Assembly (NCBI GenBank): GCA_030055515.1 | Contig: JASFYI010000001.1 | Location: forward strand, 372,001 to 436,000 | Reading direction: 5' to 3' | Length of the DNA stretch: 64,000 nt | DNA from: Methanolinea sp. | GTDB lineage: Archaea; Halobacteriota; Methanomicrobia; Methanomicrobiales; Methanospirillaceae | In this document: piece by piece, positions 53,061 through 61,316 of the stretch | Layout: the number at the start of each line of letters is the position of its first letter | Numbering within the stretch: position 1 is the first letter of the stretch | Program-made: the position numbers and the translations under genes | Notes under the pieces: generated by a model | The model's input: only the letters and a program-made list of their open reading frames with translations | What the model was told of the DNA's origin: nothing | The model's database searches: none

Positions 53061-53978
53061 ATGGCCATCGCGAGAGACCAGGTCTGCGTGCTCATCCCCA
53101 CCCTCAACGAGGCCCCCACCATCGGCGGGATCGTCCGCCAGTTCAGGGAGATGGGTTTTCCCCACGTCCTCGTGATGGACGGGCACAGCAGCGACCGGAC
53201 CCGCGAGATCGCCGCGCGCGAGGGTGCCCGCGTGGAGGTCCAGTCCGGGAAAGGGAAGGGCCAGGCGCTCGTGGAGGCGTTCTCCCTCGTTGAGCAGCCC
53301 TACATCCTGATGATCGACGGCGACGGGACCTACGACCCCGCCGACGCAGAGAAGCTCCTCGCGCCCCTCGAGCGGGGTTACGACCACGTCATTGGAGACC
53401 GGCTGACCGAGGAGAACAGGGATGCCTTCTCGCGACTGAATCTCTTCGGGAATTACGTCCTCAACCGCCTCTTCAAGACAGCCCACTCGGTCTTCCTCTC
53501 CGACATCCTCTCGGGGTACAGGGCCTTCACCCGCGAGTCGGTCCTCCAGTTGAGGTTAAAAGAGGTGGGTTTCGGGATAGAGACCGAGATCTCCGCGGAG
53601 GCGGTGAGGAGGGGCCAGAAGATCGCCGTGGTCCCCGTCGGGTACAGGAAACGGAGTGGGACGCCCACGAAGCTCTCTCCCTTCCACGATGGGCTGAAGA
53701 TCACTGCCACTATCTACAGGCTCGCGAAGATGAGCAACCCCCTCTTTTACTTTGGGCTGATGGGCCTTGCCATCATGGCCGCGGGGTTCCTCATCGGTAT
53801 CTACATCGTGATCGAGTGGTTGAGACAGGTCGAGCACCTCCCCCTCACGATCCTGACCGTCCTCCTCATCATCGTGGGATTCCAGATATTCATGTTCGGG
53901 GTGTTCTCCGACATGATGCTCGCGATGCACCGCGAGGTCCTCGCGGAGATCCGCGGGGGGAGGCAGAGAGAGAAGTGA
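53061..53978 (+). CDS. aglJ: Glycosyltransferase family 2, AglJ-like
   Basis: A 305-residue protein; ATG 53040 is an alternative start, giving 312. The GT2 core has VLIPTLNEAPTIGGIV, VMDGHSSDRTREIA and the DXD motif MIDGDGTYD, then GDRL and SGYRAFTRE. Two C-terminal membrane helices follow (YFGLMGLAIMAAGFLIGIYI and LTILTVLLIIVGFQIFMFG). AglJ attaches the first sugar to dolichol phosphate for S-layer N-glycosylation. It acts on the cytoplasmic face of the membrane. Confidence 0.83.
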   Translation: MAIARDQVCVLIPTLNEAPTIGGIVRQFREMGFPHVLVMDGHSSDRTREIAAREGARVEVQSGKGKGQALVEAFSLVEQPYILMIDGDGTYDPADAEKLLAPLERGYDHVIGDRLTEENRDAFSRLNLFGNYVLNRLFKTAHSVFLSDILSGYRAFTRESVLQLRLKEVGFGIETEISAEAVRRGQKIAVVPVGYRKRSGTPTKLSPFHDGLKITATIYRLAKMSNPLFYFGLMGLAIMAAGFLIGIYIVIEWLRQVEHLPLTILTVLLIIVGFQIFMFGVFSDMMLAMHREVLAEIRGGRQREK

Positions 53979-54070
53979 GCGCGCAGACGCGAGGGGAATG
54001 CCCGCGGTTTGCACCCGCAAAATAATCTTTATCTCCGGAGCACGCGAGATATACATACAGGATTTCTCGT

Positions 54071-54141
54071 GCGATAGTAGTCTAGCGGCAGGACAGGGGC
54101 TTCCCAAGCCTCTAACCCGGGTTCGATCCCCGGCTATCGCA
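54071..54141 (+). tRNA. trnG: tRNA-Gly (anticodon CCC)
   Basis: A 71-base cloverleaf. The acceptor GCGATAG pairs with CTATCGC, discriminator A. The anticodon stem GGGGC/GCCTC encloses TTCCCAA, giving CCC, and the T loop is GGTTCGATCC. No intron and no encoded CCA. A CTTTATCTC box at ~54027-54035 is well placed as promoter. The next start codon is eight bases after the tRNA. Confidence 0.97.
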
Positions 54142-54149
54142 TTTCTCCG

Positions 54150-54830
54150 ATGGATGTAGTGGAAAAGGATCTCTCTGCCCTCCGCATCATCGCAGAGAAC
54201 CAGAAGGGAGTTCTCAGGGACATCGCGACGGTCGTTGCCGGCCACGACGGCAACATCCTCATGATCCACCAGGAGATCTTCGACTCCGGGCCGTGGAAGG
54301 GTATGGCCGAGATCTACATGGAGTTTGACGGGTGTGCCAATGCCGAGGAACTGGCAAGCCACCTCGTCTCGCTCCCCCACGTCAGGGAAGTGAAGGTCGT
54401 CGAGCCTTTCAGCCATATATACGGGACCCGCGTCATCATCATCGGGGGCGGGGCGCAGGTTGCCCAGGTGGCAATGGGCGCGGTCAACGAGGCGGACCGC
54501 CACAACATAAGGGGAGAACGCATCTCGGTCGACACGATACCCCTCGTCGGGGAAAAGACCGTCGCGCAGGCCGTCGAGGCAGTCGCGAGGCTCCCCCGGG
54601 CCGCGATCCTCGTGCTCGCCGGGTCCCTCATGGGGGGCGAGATCTCGCGGGCGGTGGACAAGGTGAGGGAGGCAGGGATCCCCGTCATCGCCCTGAAGAT
54701 GGCCGGGAGCGTGCCAAAGCACGCGGACATGGTCGTCACGGACCCCATCCAGGCCGGCGTATTCGCCGTGATGCACGTCAGCAGCAAGGCAGTGTTCGAC
54801 ATCAACAGGGTCAGGGGCAAGGAATTCTAG
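54150..54830 (+). CDS. ACT-domain regulator of amino acid metabolism (DUF5612)
   Basis: A 226-residue protein. The N-terminal ACT domain is ALRIIAENQKGVLRDIATVV with GNILMIHQEIFD. The remainder is a second domain (RVIIIGGGAQVAQVAMGAVN, AILVLAGSLMGGEISRAVDK) found in archaeal proteins annotated as regulators of amino acid metabolism. ACT domains bind amino acids, often glycine, serine or branched-chain types. It follows tRNA-Gly by eight bases and precedes a Sua5-type gene by two bases, so it may be cotranscribed with the tRNA. Confidence 0.83.
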   Translation: MDVVEKDLSALRIIAENQKGVLRDIATVVAGHDGNILMIHQEIFDSGPWKGMAEIYMEFDGCANAEELASHLVSLPHVREVKVVEPFSHIYGTRVIIIGGGAQVAQVAMGAVNEADRHNIRGERISVDTIPLVGEKTVAQAVEAVARLPRAAILVLAGSLMGGEISRAVDKVREAGIPVIALKMAGSVPKHADMVVTDPIQAGVFAVMHVSSKAVFDINRVRGKEF

Positions 54831-54832
54831 GG

Positions 54833-55414
54833 ATGGACAGGCTAAAAGAGGCCGCCCGGATCATCAGGCAGGACGGCCTCGTCGTTTACCCGACGGACAC
54901 GATATACGGCCTCGGCGCGGACGCATTCTCCGACGAGGCGATAAGGAAGGTCTTCGAGGCGAAGAGGAGGCCGTTCTCCCAGCCCATATCCGTCGCGGTG
55001 GCGGACATCGAGATGATCTTCGGGATCGCCCGCGTCGACGCGGATGCCCTCCGGTTCATCGAGGAGTTCCTCCCAGGACCGGTCACGGTGGTCATCCCCG
55101 CACGCTCCTCCATCCCGTCGTCCCTCACGGGGGGGACGGGGATGATCGGGATACGCATCCCGAACCACCCCGTCGCACTCAGGCTGGTATCACTCGTCGA
55201 TTCGCCCATAACCGCGACCAGCGCGAACATCCACGGTGCCCGCGACCCCGTGACCCCCGACGAGTGCCACGTGCCACACGACCTCCTCCTCGACGGGGGC
55301 AGGCTCTCCGGGACGCCGAGCACCGTCGTCGACCTCAAGAACAGGTGCATCGTCCGGAAGGGGGCGCAGGAAGCGGAAGTTGCTGCCTTCCTCCGCCGGC
55401 TGGAGGAGGAATGA
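54833..55414 (+). CDS. L-threonylcarbamoyladenylate synthase (Sua5/YrdC family)
   Basis: A 193-residue protein. It has GLVVYPTDTIYGLGADAFSD, KRRPFSQPISVAV, FLPGPVTVVIPA, GMIGIRIPNHPVAL, ITATSANIHG and STVVDL. These make up the YrdC fold that uses threonine, bicarbonate and ATP to start the t6A37 tRNA modification. The length matches the YrdC-only form, with no Sua5 domain. It begins two bases after the ACT regulator and overlaps the next gene. Confidence 0.9.
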   Translation: MDRLKEAARIIRQDGLVVYPTDTIYGLGADAFSDEAIRKVFEAKRRPFSQPISVAVADIEMIFGIARVDADALRFIEEFLPGPVTVVIPARSSIPSSLTGGTGMIGIRIPNHPVALRLVSLVDSPITATSANIHGARDPVTPDECHVPHDLLLDGGRLSGTPSTVVDLKNRCIVRKGAQEAEVAAFLRRLEEE

Positions 55415-56346
55415 CGGGGGACAAGCCCATAAGGCTGCGCGACTTCGTCGAGGACACGGGTGGCTGGCTCTACGCGGTCGCTGCGTACGATAACAGGGAG
55501 AGGGTAGGGTGCCTCCTCCGGTACATCCCCGACGAGAGAGGCGACCGGGTCGCGCCGGACGGGACCCGGTACCGGAAGGTCGGGTTCGAAGAGGCATACG
55601 CGCTCGTCTCCCGCGAGAGGCCCGGGTACCACGACATCTTCCACAGGGTCCCTTCCCGCGACGTCCGCCGCGTATTCAAGCCCGAGGTCGAGATAGGCCG
55701 GATTTCCCGCCGGGACGCGCGGGTGGAGAGGCTCCTCTCCGTTTTCTCCCTCCCGCCGGGGGCGATGGGGTGCACCGGCTCGCACCTCTGCGGGCTCGCG
55801 GACGACTCTTCTGACATCGACCTCGTGGTCTACGGGGATTACTACTTCCACGCCATCCGGCGGCTCAGGCTCGCCGTCGAGAAGGGGCTCATCGACCCCG
55901 TGGACGGGGAGACGTGGAGGAGGATATACGAGAAGAGGAGGCCGGAGATAGGCTTCGAGGAGTTCCTCGCGCACGAGGTGCGGAAATGGAACCGCGGGAT
56001 GATCGGCGGGACGTACTTCGACATCCTCTACACCCGGGAGTACGGCGAACTCCTCGAAACGCCCCACGTGAAGGGGCGGGCGCTCGGGAGGAAGACCATC
56101 GAGGCGAGGGTCACCGACGCGCGTTTCGCCCACGACAGCCCGGCAATATACCGGGTGGACCACGAGGAGGTCGGGACGGTCCTCTCCTTCACCCACACCT
56201 ACAGCGGCCAGGCACGGGAGGGAGAGGTCATCGAGGCGCGGGGTGTCCTCGAGGAACACGCCGACGGTCTCTGCCTCGTCGTGGGGACGACGCGCGAGGC
56301 GAGGGGGGAGTACATCCGCTCGCTCTCACTCCTCGGCGAGGTCTGA
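55411..56346 (+). CDS. Predicted nucleotidyltransferase (COG1665-like)
   Basis: A 311-residue protein starting in the upstream stop (ATGA). The nucleotidyltransferase motif is GCTGSHLCGLADDSSDIDLV (~residues 129-148), with the third acidic residue probably in YFDILYT. The N-terminal ~110 residues and the C-terminal beta-rich ~80 residues are specific to this archaeal group. Its substrate is unknown. It is the last gene of the tRNA-Gly/ACT/YrdC cluster. Confidence 0.8.
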   Translation: MTGDKPIRLRDFVEDTGGWLYAVAAYDNRERVGCLLRYIPDERGDRVAPDGTRYRKVGFEEAYALVSRERPGYHDIFHRVPSRDVRRVFKPEVEIGRISRRDARVERLLSVFSLPPGAMGCTGSHLCGLADDSSDIDLVVYGDYYFHAIRRLRLAVEKGLIDPVDGETWRRIYEKRRPEIGFEEFLAHEVRKWNRGMIGGTYFDILYTREYGELLETPHVKGRALGRKTIEARVTDARFAHDSPAIYRVDHEEVGTVLSFTHTYSGQAREGEVIEARGVLEEHADGLCLVVGTTREARGEYIRSLSLLGEV

Positions 56347-56407
56347 AAGGGGAGGGAGATCGACCCGCGCGGACAGCGGTCCGGGAAACCGGCACGCGGT
56401 GGTCCTC

Positions 56408-57076
56408 TCACCCGAGGATGTCGGAGAGCCTCCTGCCCATCGGGAGGCATTCCGCGTGGAACGGGCACGACCTGCAGCGCGGGCCTGTCACCCTCGCGGG
56501 AACCTTCCCGGAGATGACCTCGCGCGCGCTCTCGAGGGCACGGAGAAACCGCCGCTTGTCGACAGGGTTCGGCGTGCAACTCCTCGACACGCCTGAAGGG
56601 ATGTACTCGATAGAACCGTGCGGCACGTCCCTCCCCGCGGCATCGGAGAGGAGGAGCATGTAGCCGAAGACGCGCAGCCGGTCGGAGGCGTGAGTGCCGG
56701 ATGGCGGGGCGTGGACCGCGCGAACGACGGCAAAGTGCGGGACCGCGTCAAAGACCTTGTCGACGTTTCCCACGAGGCCGAACCTGCGCGACGCGAGGGG
56801 GAGGTCCGATTCCCGCGGGAGGGGCCATGGACCTCCCCGTGCGCACCTCTCGATGCATTCACCGAGGAACTCCCGGAGCGAGGGATCTATCCCGGGATCG
56901 ATCGCGAGGGCCTCGTCCCAGATCCTCTCCGGGTCGAGTTCCCTGCCGAGGTGGGATGCAACTTGCCTGCAGAGCACGTATCTCGGTCCCGGTCCCCTGG
57001 GCGTCCCCGTTCTCCTCTCGAGGTACAAGCGCATCGGGCAGAAGGCGGCCGTCACGACGGCCGATACCGGCACCAT
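56408..57076 (-). CDS. Cas4/Dna2-like Fe-S protein with degenerate nuclease site
   Basis: A 222-residue protein from ATG 57076 (MVPVSAVVTAAFCPMRLYLE). The N-terminal Cys and the C-terminal CRSCPFHAEC provide four Cys placed like the [4Fe-4S] ligands of Cas4. In between, GNVDKVFDAVPHFAVVRAV aligns with the Cas4 D...ExK motif, but the Glu and Lys are replaced. The Asp remains, as does DRLRVFGYMLL for the D..Q..Y block. Nuclease activity is therefore doubtful. No CRISPR array or other cas gene is near. Confidence 0.7.
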   Translation of the reverse strand: MVPVSAVVTAAFCPMRLYLERRTGTPRGPGPRYVLCRQVASHLGRELDPERIWDEALAIDPGIDPSLREFLGECIERCARGGPWPLPRESDLPLASRRFGLVGNVDKVFDAVPHFAVVRAVHAPPSGTHASDRLRVFGYMLLLSDAAGRDVPHGSIEYIPSGVSRSCTPNPVDKRRFLRALESAREVISGKVPARVTGPRCRSCPFHAECLPMGRRLSDILG

Positions 57077-57243
57077 CACGGTGCTCCCATCCTCACCGCG
57101 AGAGTCCACGGGTCGCCACCCTGCCACCGCGGGGTCCTTCCCTTCTCCTCGCGTTCCGAGCCCAAATACCGAGATCCCGCGCGGTGTCCCTGCCATTTTC
57201 GGCCGGGAAAGGGTTTTGCACTCGCGCGGAGAAGAGTACACCC

Positions 57244-57540
57244 ATGACTTCCCACGAGATCGCCGTCAATATCCCCAACACCCTGGACCCTGTCTACAGT
57301 AACATGATCCAGATCGCGTACAAGGAAGATGAATTCACCTTTATCTTCCTCCACCAGATCCCGGGGGTGAACCAGGCGCGTGCGAAGGCGATCGTGAGCA
57401 TTACCCCGCAGCACGCAAAGACTCTCCTCGCCGTCTTTTCAAAGACCATGGCCGATTACGAGGCGAAGTTCGGGAAGGTCGAATCGACGGGGGGAAAGCA
57501 GGAAGGAGAGAGCGTGACGACGATCCGCGGCTATTCATGA
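57244..57540 (+). CDS. DUF3467 domain protein
   Basis: A 98-residue protein from ATG 57244. The DUF3467 pattern is YSNMIQIAYKEDEFTFIFLH followed by ARAKAIVSITPQHAKTLLAV and FSKTMADYEAKFG. The family is widespread and uncharacterised. The frame extends far upstream but only this part looks like protein, and the ATG is divergent from the Cas4-like gene. Confidence 0.88.
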   Translation: MTSHEIAVNIPNTLDPVYSNMIQIAYKEDEFTFIFLHQIPGVNQARAKAIVSITPQHAKTLLAVFSKTMADYEAKFGKVESTGGKQEGESVTTIRGYS

Positions 57541-57643
57541 AAGGTCACGCGTCGCGCAAGGACGATTGCGGGAAAAGCGCGGCCAATGGCGAAACCTTTC
57601 CCAACCTTCATATTTCAGGACGTCGAATCTAATGGACAATCGT

Positions 57644-57715
57644 GCCGCCATGGCTTAGTGGTATAGCGGCTGATTCGTAATCAGCAGGTCGGGGGTTCAA
57701 ATCCCTCTGGCGGCT
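57644..57715 (+). tRNA. trnT: tRNA-Thr (anticodon CGT)
   Basis: A 72-base cloverleaf. Acceptor GCCGCCA pairs with TGGCGGC, discriminator T. The anticodon stem GCTGA/TCAGC encloses TTCGTAA, giving CGT. The T loop is GGTTCAAATCC. No intron, no encoded CCA. CTTCATATTTC at 57607-57617 is a likely box A. Confidence 0.97.
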
Positions 57716-57825
57716 CTCCGGATTTCCCCTATTTCGCTTTTCATTTCCCTCTCCGCGCGGGAACCGCCGGAATATAACGGATACCTTGATGCAGTCGGTT
57801 GCTGCATTCTCCTGCACGGGATCGC

Positions 57826-58388
57826 ATGTGGGAGCCGGCCCTGCTCGATCCCCTCGTCATCCTCGTGGCCCGGGTCATCGGGACGAGCCTCGAGACGATA
57901 AGGACGAACTACATCAACCGCGGCCACTCGAACCTCGCCACGAGGATTGGGGTGGTCAAGGTCGCGATATGGCTCTTCTCGACGGGGCTCGTCTTCTCGA
58001 ATCTCCGGGACGTCCTCGGGATCACCGCGTACGTAGCCGGTTATGCCATCGGGACGGTCATCGGGATGCGGATCGAGGAGAGGATAAGTCTCGGGAGTGT
58101 CATCGTCAGGGTGTTCCACCCGGGAGACCCTACTCCCCTTCGTGGAGAAGTGCGGCGAAATGGGTTTTGGCATCACGCGCCTCGATGGAAGGGGGTAACC
58201 GCGCGTCACCCGTTGCCGTCCTCTACATGGTCGTTCCCCGCGCGCACCTCCGGGAACTCCTCTCTCCCCTCGGCACTGGATACGATTACCTCATCTACAG
58301 GGTGGATGACGTGAGGCCGGGGAGCGGGGAGTCGCGGATCTTCCACGGGGCGACGATAAGATGGTGGGAACGGTTCCTCGGCCTCTGA
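57826..58388 (+). pseudogene. UPF0316/DUF2179 membrane protein broken by two +1 frameshifts
   Basis: The gene starts at ATG 57826 (MWEPALLDPLVILVARVIGT) with UPF0316 membrane helices through GYAIGTVIGMRIEERISLG. After VFHPGDPTP the frame breaks at the C run 58135-58138; deleting one C restores FVEKCGEMGFGITRLDGRG. A second break is at the G run 58191-58195; deleting one G restores NRASPVAVLYMVVPRAHLRE up to the stop at 58386. Both lesions are single extra bases in homopolymers, so sequencing error is as likely as real decay. The intact protein would be ~187 residues. Confidence 0.78.
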
Positions 58389-58455
58389 ATCGAATTCCAC
58401 GCCACGTCCCCGCGCCCGCGGATGGTGGCCTGCCCGCGGGTGCATGACCACGGGT

Positions 58456-59283
58456 TCACGGGGTGCATGCGCGCAGGACCCTGACCCATTCCGCGAGGAC
58501 TTCACGGAGGGTCTCCCTCGTCTCTTCCACCCTCTCCCCGTCGACGATGCTCCCTGTATCGGGGGAAGACCGGGCAGACTCGTAGACGGCGCGGTTCATC
58601 TCGACCTGGATCCAGGGGACACCCGTGTGCCAGTAGTGTGCATTCACGATGAAGCCGCCGTGGAACGGGTGGTTGATCTCGACTCCCCCCTTGCCCGCGA
58701 AATGCTCGCGGATCGAGTCCCTCAGCGCCAGTATCCACCCCGCGGGGCATGTCGGGAGGGCACCGGGCCGCGCATTGCCGGTGCCATCACCGTTGTTGGA
58801 GAGGCAGAAGAGGGGTCTCTTCTTCCCCTCGTCGGGCTGCCCCGGGAGTCCCACGGGGACCATCGTGTGGCAGTCGAGGCCCGCGAGGATCCTCCGGGAT
58901 GGTTTGTGGGCGAGGAGAACGCGGTCGATCTCGGCGTGGTACGGGAAGTAGTGGGAGAGCAGGAGCCTGTGGATGCAGGGGAGATCCGGCTGCCACCCGT
59001 CCTTCCACACGGGCTGCCCGAGGGATGTCCTCGTCTTGACGACACCGTCGGGGTAGCGGGGGGGAAGGTGGTACGGCGGCCTGTTGAGGTCGACGACCAC
59101 GCGCGAGATCTCGGAGCGGAGGCAGGAAATGACGCTGTCCCCCATGTCGTAGAGGAGGTCTGACGCGGGATCGCTGTAGTAGGAGAGTGCGCGATCGGAA
59201 AGGGATACCCGGGACCGCACCTCTCGCGGGACGCGGACCCCGCAGTGCGGGATTGAGACGAGGATCGGGAGCCTCTTTTTCAC
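58456..59283 (-). CDS. N-formylglutamate amidohydrolase family protein
   Basis: A 275-residue protein starting at GTG 59283. It has VSIPHCGVRVP, SDPASDLLYDMG, VVVDLNRPPY, LDCHTMVPVG and INHPFHGGFIV with an additional His pair, as in zinc-dependent N-formylglutamate amidohydrolases. The substrate in a methanogen is uncertain because histidine degradation is not expected. Its start overlaps the stop of the GNAT gene by four bases. Confidence 0.82.
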   Translation of the reverse strand: MKKRLPILVSIPHCGVRVPREVRSRVSLSDRALSYYSDPASDLLYDMGDSVISCLRSEISRVVVDLNRPPYHLPPRYPDGVVKTRTSLGQPVWKDGWQPDLPCIHRLLLSHYFPYHAEIDRVLLAHKPSRRILAGLDCHTMVPVGLPGQPDEGKKRPLFCLSNNGDGTGNARPGALPTCPAGWILALRDSIREHFAGKGGVEINHPFHGGFIVNAHYWHTGVPWIQVEMNRAVYESARSSPDTGSIVDGERVEETRETLREVLAEWVRVLRACTP

Positions 59284-59888
59284 CCGTCATCCCTCCCGTC
59301 TCTCCATCCCGTCCCGCTCCGGGAGACGTAGTCCCTGAGGTAGTCGGCGACACAGATACCGTATACCTCGACGTCGTGGAAGGTCCCCCACCAAAGGGCG
59401 TGCCCCGCGAGTGTCCCCTCGTGCCTGAACCCGGTAGCCGAGAGGACGCGGGCGGATGGAGCGTTCCACGCGAGGTGCCGCGCGTAGACGCGGTGGAGGC
59501 CGAGGCCGAAGAAACCGAGTTCCAGGAGGGCTGATACAGCCTCCCTCGCGTATCCCCTCCCCCGAAAGGGCCTGCAGATCCAGTACCCGAGTTCCGCGTG
59601 CGCGTGCTCCGCGTTGACCCTAAGACCCGCAGCCCCGGCGAGGATGCCGGTATCCCTCTCGCACACCGCGTAGACAAATGAAGTCCCCTTTCTCCTCCCC
59701 TCCTCCTGACGGAGTATCCAGTCGAGTGCATCCTCCGGGGTCGAGGGGCAGGAATCGCCGAGTACCCCTGCCGCGATCGCGGGGTCGTCGAGGGCCCCGC
59801 GGAGGGCCGCGGCATCGCCGCGGTGAAATGGCCGCAGCAGCAGTCTCTCCGTGTACATCAGTTCCGGGACCGGCACGCGGGAAGTCAT
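59280..59888 (-). CDS. GNAT N-acetyltransferase (RimJ/RimL type)
   Basis: A 202-residue protein from ATG 59888. It has MYTERLLLRPFHRGDAAALR, LGYWICRPFRGRGYAREAVS (acetyl-CoA loop) and LHRVYARHLAWNAPSARVLS with GFRHEGTLAG. This is the RimJ/L group that acetylates amino groups of proteins or small molecules. ATG 59858 is an alternative start. It overlaps the amidohydrolase gene (GTGA), suggesting an operon. Confidence 0.86.
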   Translation of the reverse strand: MTSRVPVPELMYTERLLLRPFHRGDAAALRGALDDPAIAAGVLGDSCPSTPEDALDWILRQEEGRRKGTSFVYAVCERDTGILAGAAGLRVNAEHAHAELGYWICRPFRGRGYAREAVSALLELGFFGLGLHRVYARHLAWNAPSARVLSATGFRHEGTLAGHALWWGTFHDVEVYGICVADYLRDYVSRSGTGWRDGRDDG

Positions 59889-60115
59889 CCGGTAAGGAGT
59901 GGTAAACCCGCATTTCACTTATGGGTATTGGCATTCCGTGAAATCCGGGGAACTTTTTGCCCCGGGAGACCGTTTGCAGGACTGCAAGCCGGACGGCGCA
60001 CATTTCCGGGAATCCGGCGCGGACCACCACTTTTGGCAACCGGGCGGGGACCGGTGGGAACCGGAGGGGCAATATCCTCGCCCGCAGATATTAAGACGCG
60101 GCAAGTACCGGTGGG

Positions 60116-60643
60116 ATGGGAGAGATGCGCGAAGCGGGCGTGAAGATTCTCCTTGGGAGGGGCACGGTTGCACTGATCCTCGGGATCCCTGCCTTTCTCT
60201 GCGGGTATTTCTCGATTGGAATCGCGATAGGGAACGCCACGGTGTTCGATCCGAGGGACTTGCTCGTTGTCTCTGCCGCGGCTCTCGCGGGGCCGGCCGG
60301 GGGCGGCCTCTCCGGGTTCCTCGCGGGACTCGGAGGGCCGGATATCTCCGTCATGCTCCTTTTCTACACGATCGGGGGAACGCTCTCCGGGTTCCTCGCG
60401 AGGATCCTCACCGGGAGGGGAGAGTGGCTGGGAGGATCCGCGCTCGGACTCGGTGCATGCTACCCTCTCGCGGGGCTCCTTGCGATCGCGAAGGGTTACT
60501 GGGACTGGATTGCTCCCCTCGCACTCCAGTCGCTCGTCATGCAGTGCGTAAGCATCCTCGTCCTGTCCATCATCCAGTCCCTTGGGCTGCACGCGATCAT
60601 CGCGGGTGAGGGTCCGGGAGGTTCCCTCGGGGGCGTGGTGTGA
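60116..60643 (+). CDS. Membrane protein, 5TM LytS-like
   Basis: A 175-residue protein with about five hydrophobic segments. LLVVSAAALAGPAGGGLSGF and TIGGTLSGFLARILTG recall the 5TM region of LytS-type sensors (GP..G...G). The C-terminal LVMQCVSILVLSIIQSLGL is a further helix. No cytoplasmic domain follows. ATG 60125 is an alternative start. The function is unknown; an ECF-transporter S-component-like role is another possibility. Confidence 0.5.
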   Translation: MGEMREAGVKILLGRGTVALILGIPAFLCGYFSIGIAIGNATVFDPRDLLVVSAAALAGPAGGGLSGFLAGLGGPDISVMLLFYTIGGTLSGFLARILTGRGEWLGGSALGLGACYPLAGLLAIAKGYWDWIAPLALQSLVMQCVSILVLSIIQSLGLHAIIAGEGPGGSLGGVV

Positions 60644-61105
60644 TAGCGAGGGGTATCCCTCCCACCCTCGCTGCGGAAATACCGTGTCGCAGTTTCCGAT
60701 TCCGGTCCTTGCGGGAGTATTCGCCGCGCACAAGTCCGGGATCCGGCAGTCAAGGGAAATGGCACGACGTCCCGTGCTGCCGGTCCGCGCGGCATGCACG
60801 GTGATCCATTCGATTTTCCAAGAACAGTTTCCCCGCGGAAAGCCAGCGGTCACCCCGGTATCGACCGCGAGGTACCCGTTTGCGGTCATCTGGGGAGTTG
60901 ATACCGGGTGACCAGGCCATTCAAGGTGTGGAGGGCTGCATTCCGTCCACATGGAGGGTGCCAGACAATAAATAGGTGACCGCGAGAGTGTGCATGTCAC
61001 CTGTCTAGCATGGGTCTTATGGCGTGCGTGACTAATAAAGATTATGACCCTTGCAAAGTGACGCGGGGGTTAGCGGGGGCATCGCCCCGCGGGAAATCGC
61101 GGGAT
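60644..61105. other. Long intergenic region with TATA elements and a hairpin
   Basis: No conserved frame is seen here. CAATAAATAGG near 60965-60975 and CTAATAAAG near 61031-61039 are box A-like and point to the small zinc protein. Just before that gene, GCGGGG (61073-61078) can pair with CCCCGC (61085-61090) over a six-base loop. The rest is G+C-rich without repeats that I recognise. Confidence 0.45.
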
Positions 61106-61300
61106 ATGGACGGGGAAAGAGAAAAACGACAGGATGAAAGGGAAAAATGCGATCTCTGCGGGAGGCCGGCGATCGGGCTCCAGGTGATGGGGTGCTGCGG
61201 TTACCGGGTCTGCGAGGACCATGCCGACCCCCGTCTCCGCGACCTTGAACCCGGGGGGAGGCTCGAATGGGGGGGCTGTTACTTCATGAGGTTCGGGTAA
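61106..61300 (+). CDS. Small zinc-binding protein
   Basis: A 64-residue protein from ATG 61106. A charged N-terminus (MDGEREKRQDEREK) leads to CDLCGRPAIGLQVMGCCGYR, then VCEDHADPRLRDL and WGGCYFMRFG. The Cys/His pattern (CxxC, CC, CxxH) suits one zinc, or two sharing ligands. I recall similar short proteins in Methanomicrobia but no function. It precedes hxlB, which is convergent, by 16 bases. Confidence 0.65.
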   Translation: MDGEREKRQDEREKCDLCGRPAIGLQVMGCCGYRVCEDHADPRLRDLEPGGRLEWGGCYFMRFG

Positions 61301-61316
61301 CCCGCGTCTCCTGCCA

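Noticed and set aside
56408-57076. A CRISPR-Cas locus around the Cas4-like gene
   Set aside because: No direct-repeat array or other cas gene is present on either side.
58131-58200. Programmed frameshifting in the UPF0316 gene
   Set aside because: Two separate +1 events in plain homopolymers, with no stop/pseudoknot context, fit error or decay better than recoding.
60582-60911. A 109-codon open frame on the plus strand in the long spacer
   Set aside because: It starts inside the upstream gene in another frame, with no ribosome site and no recognisable pattern.
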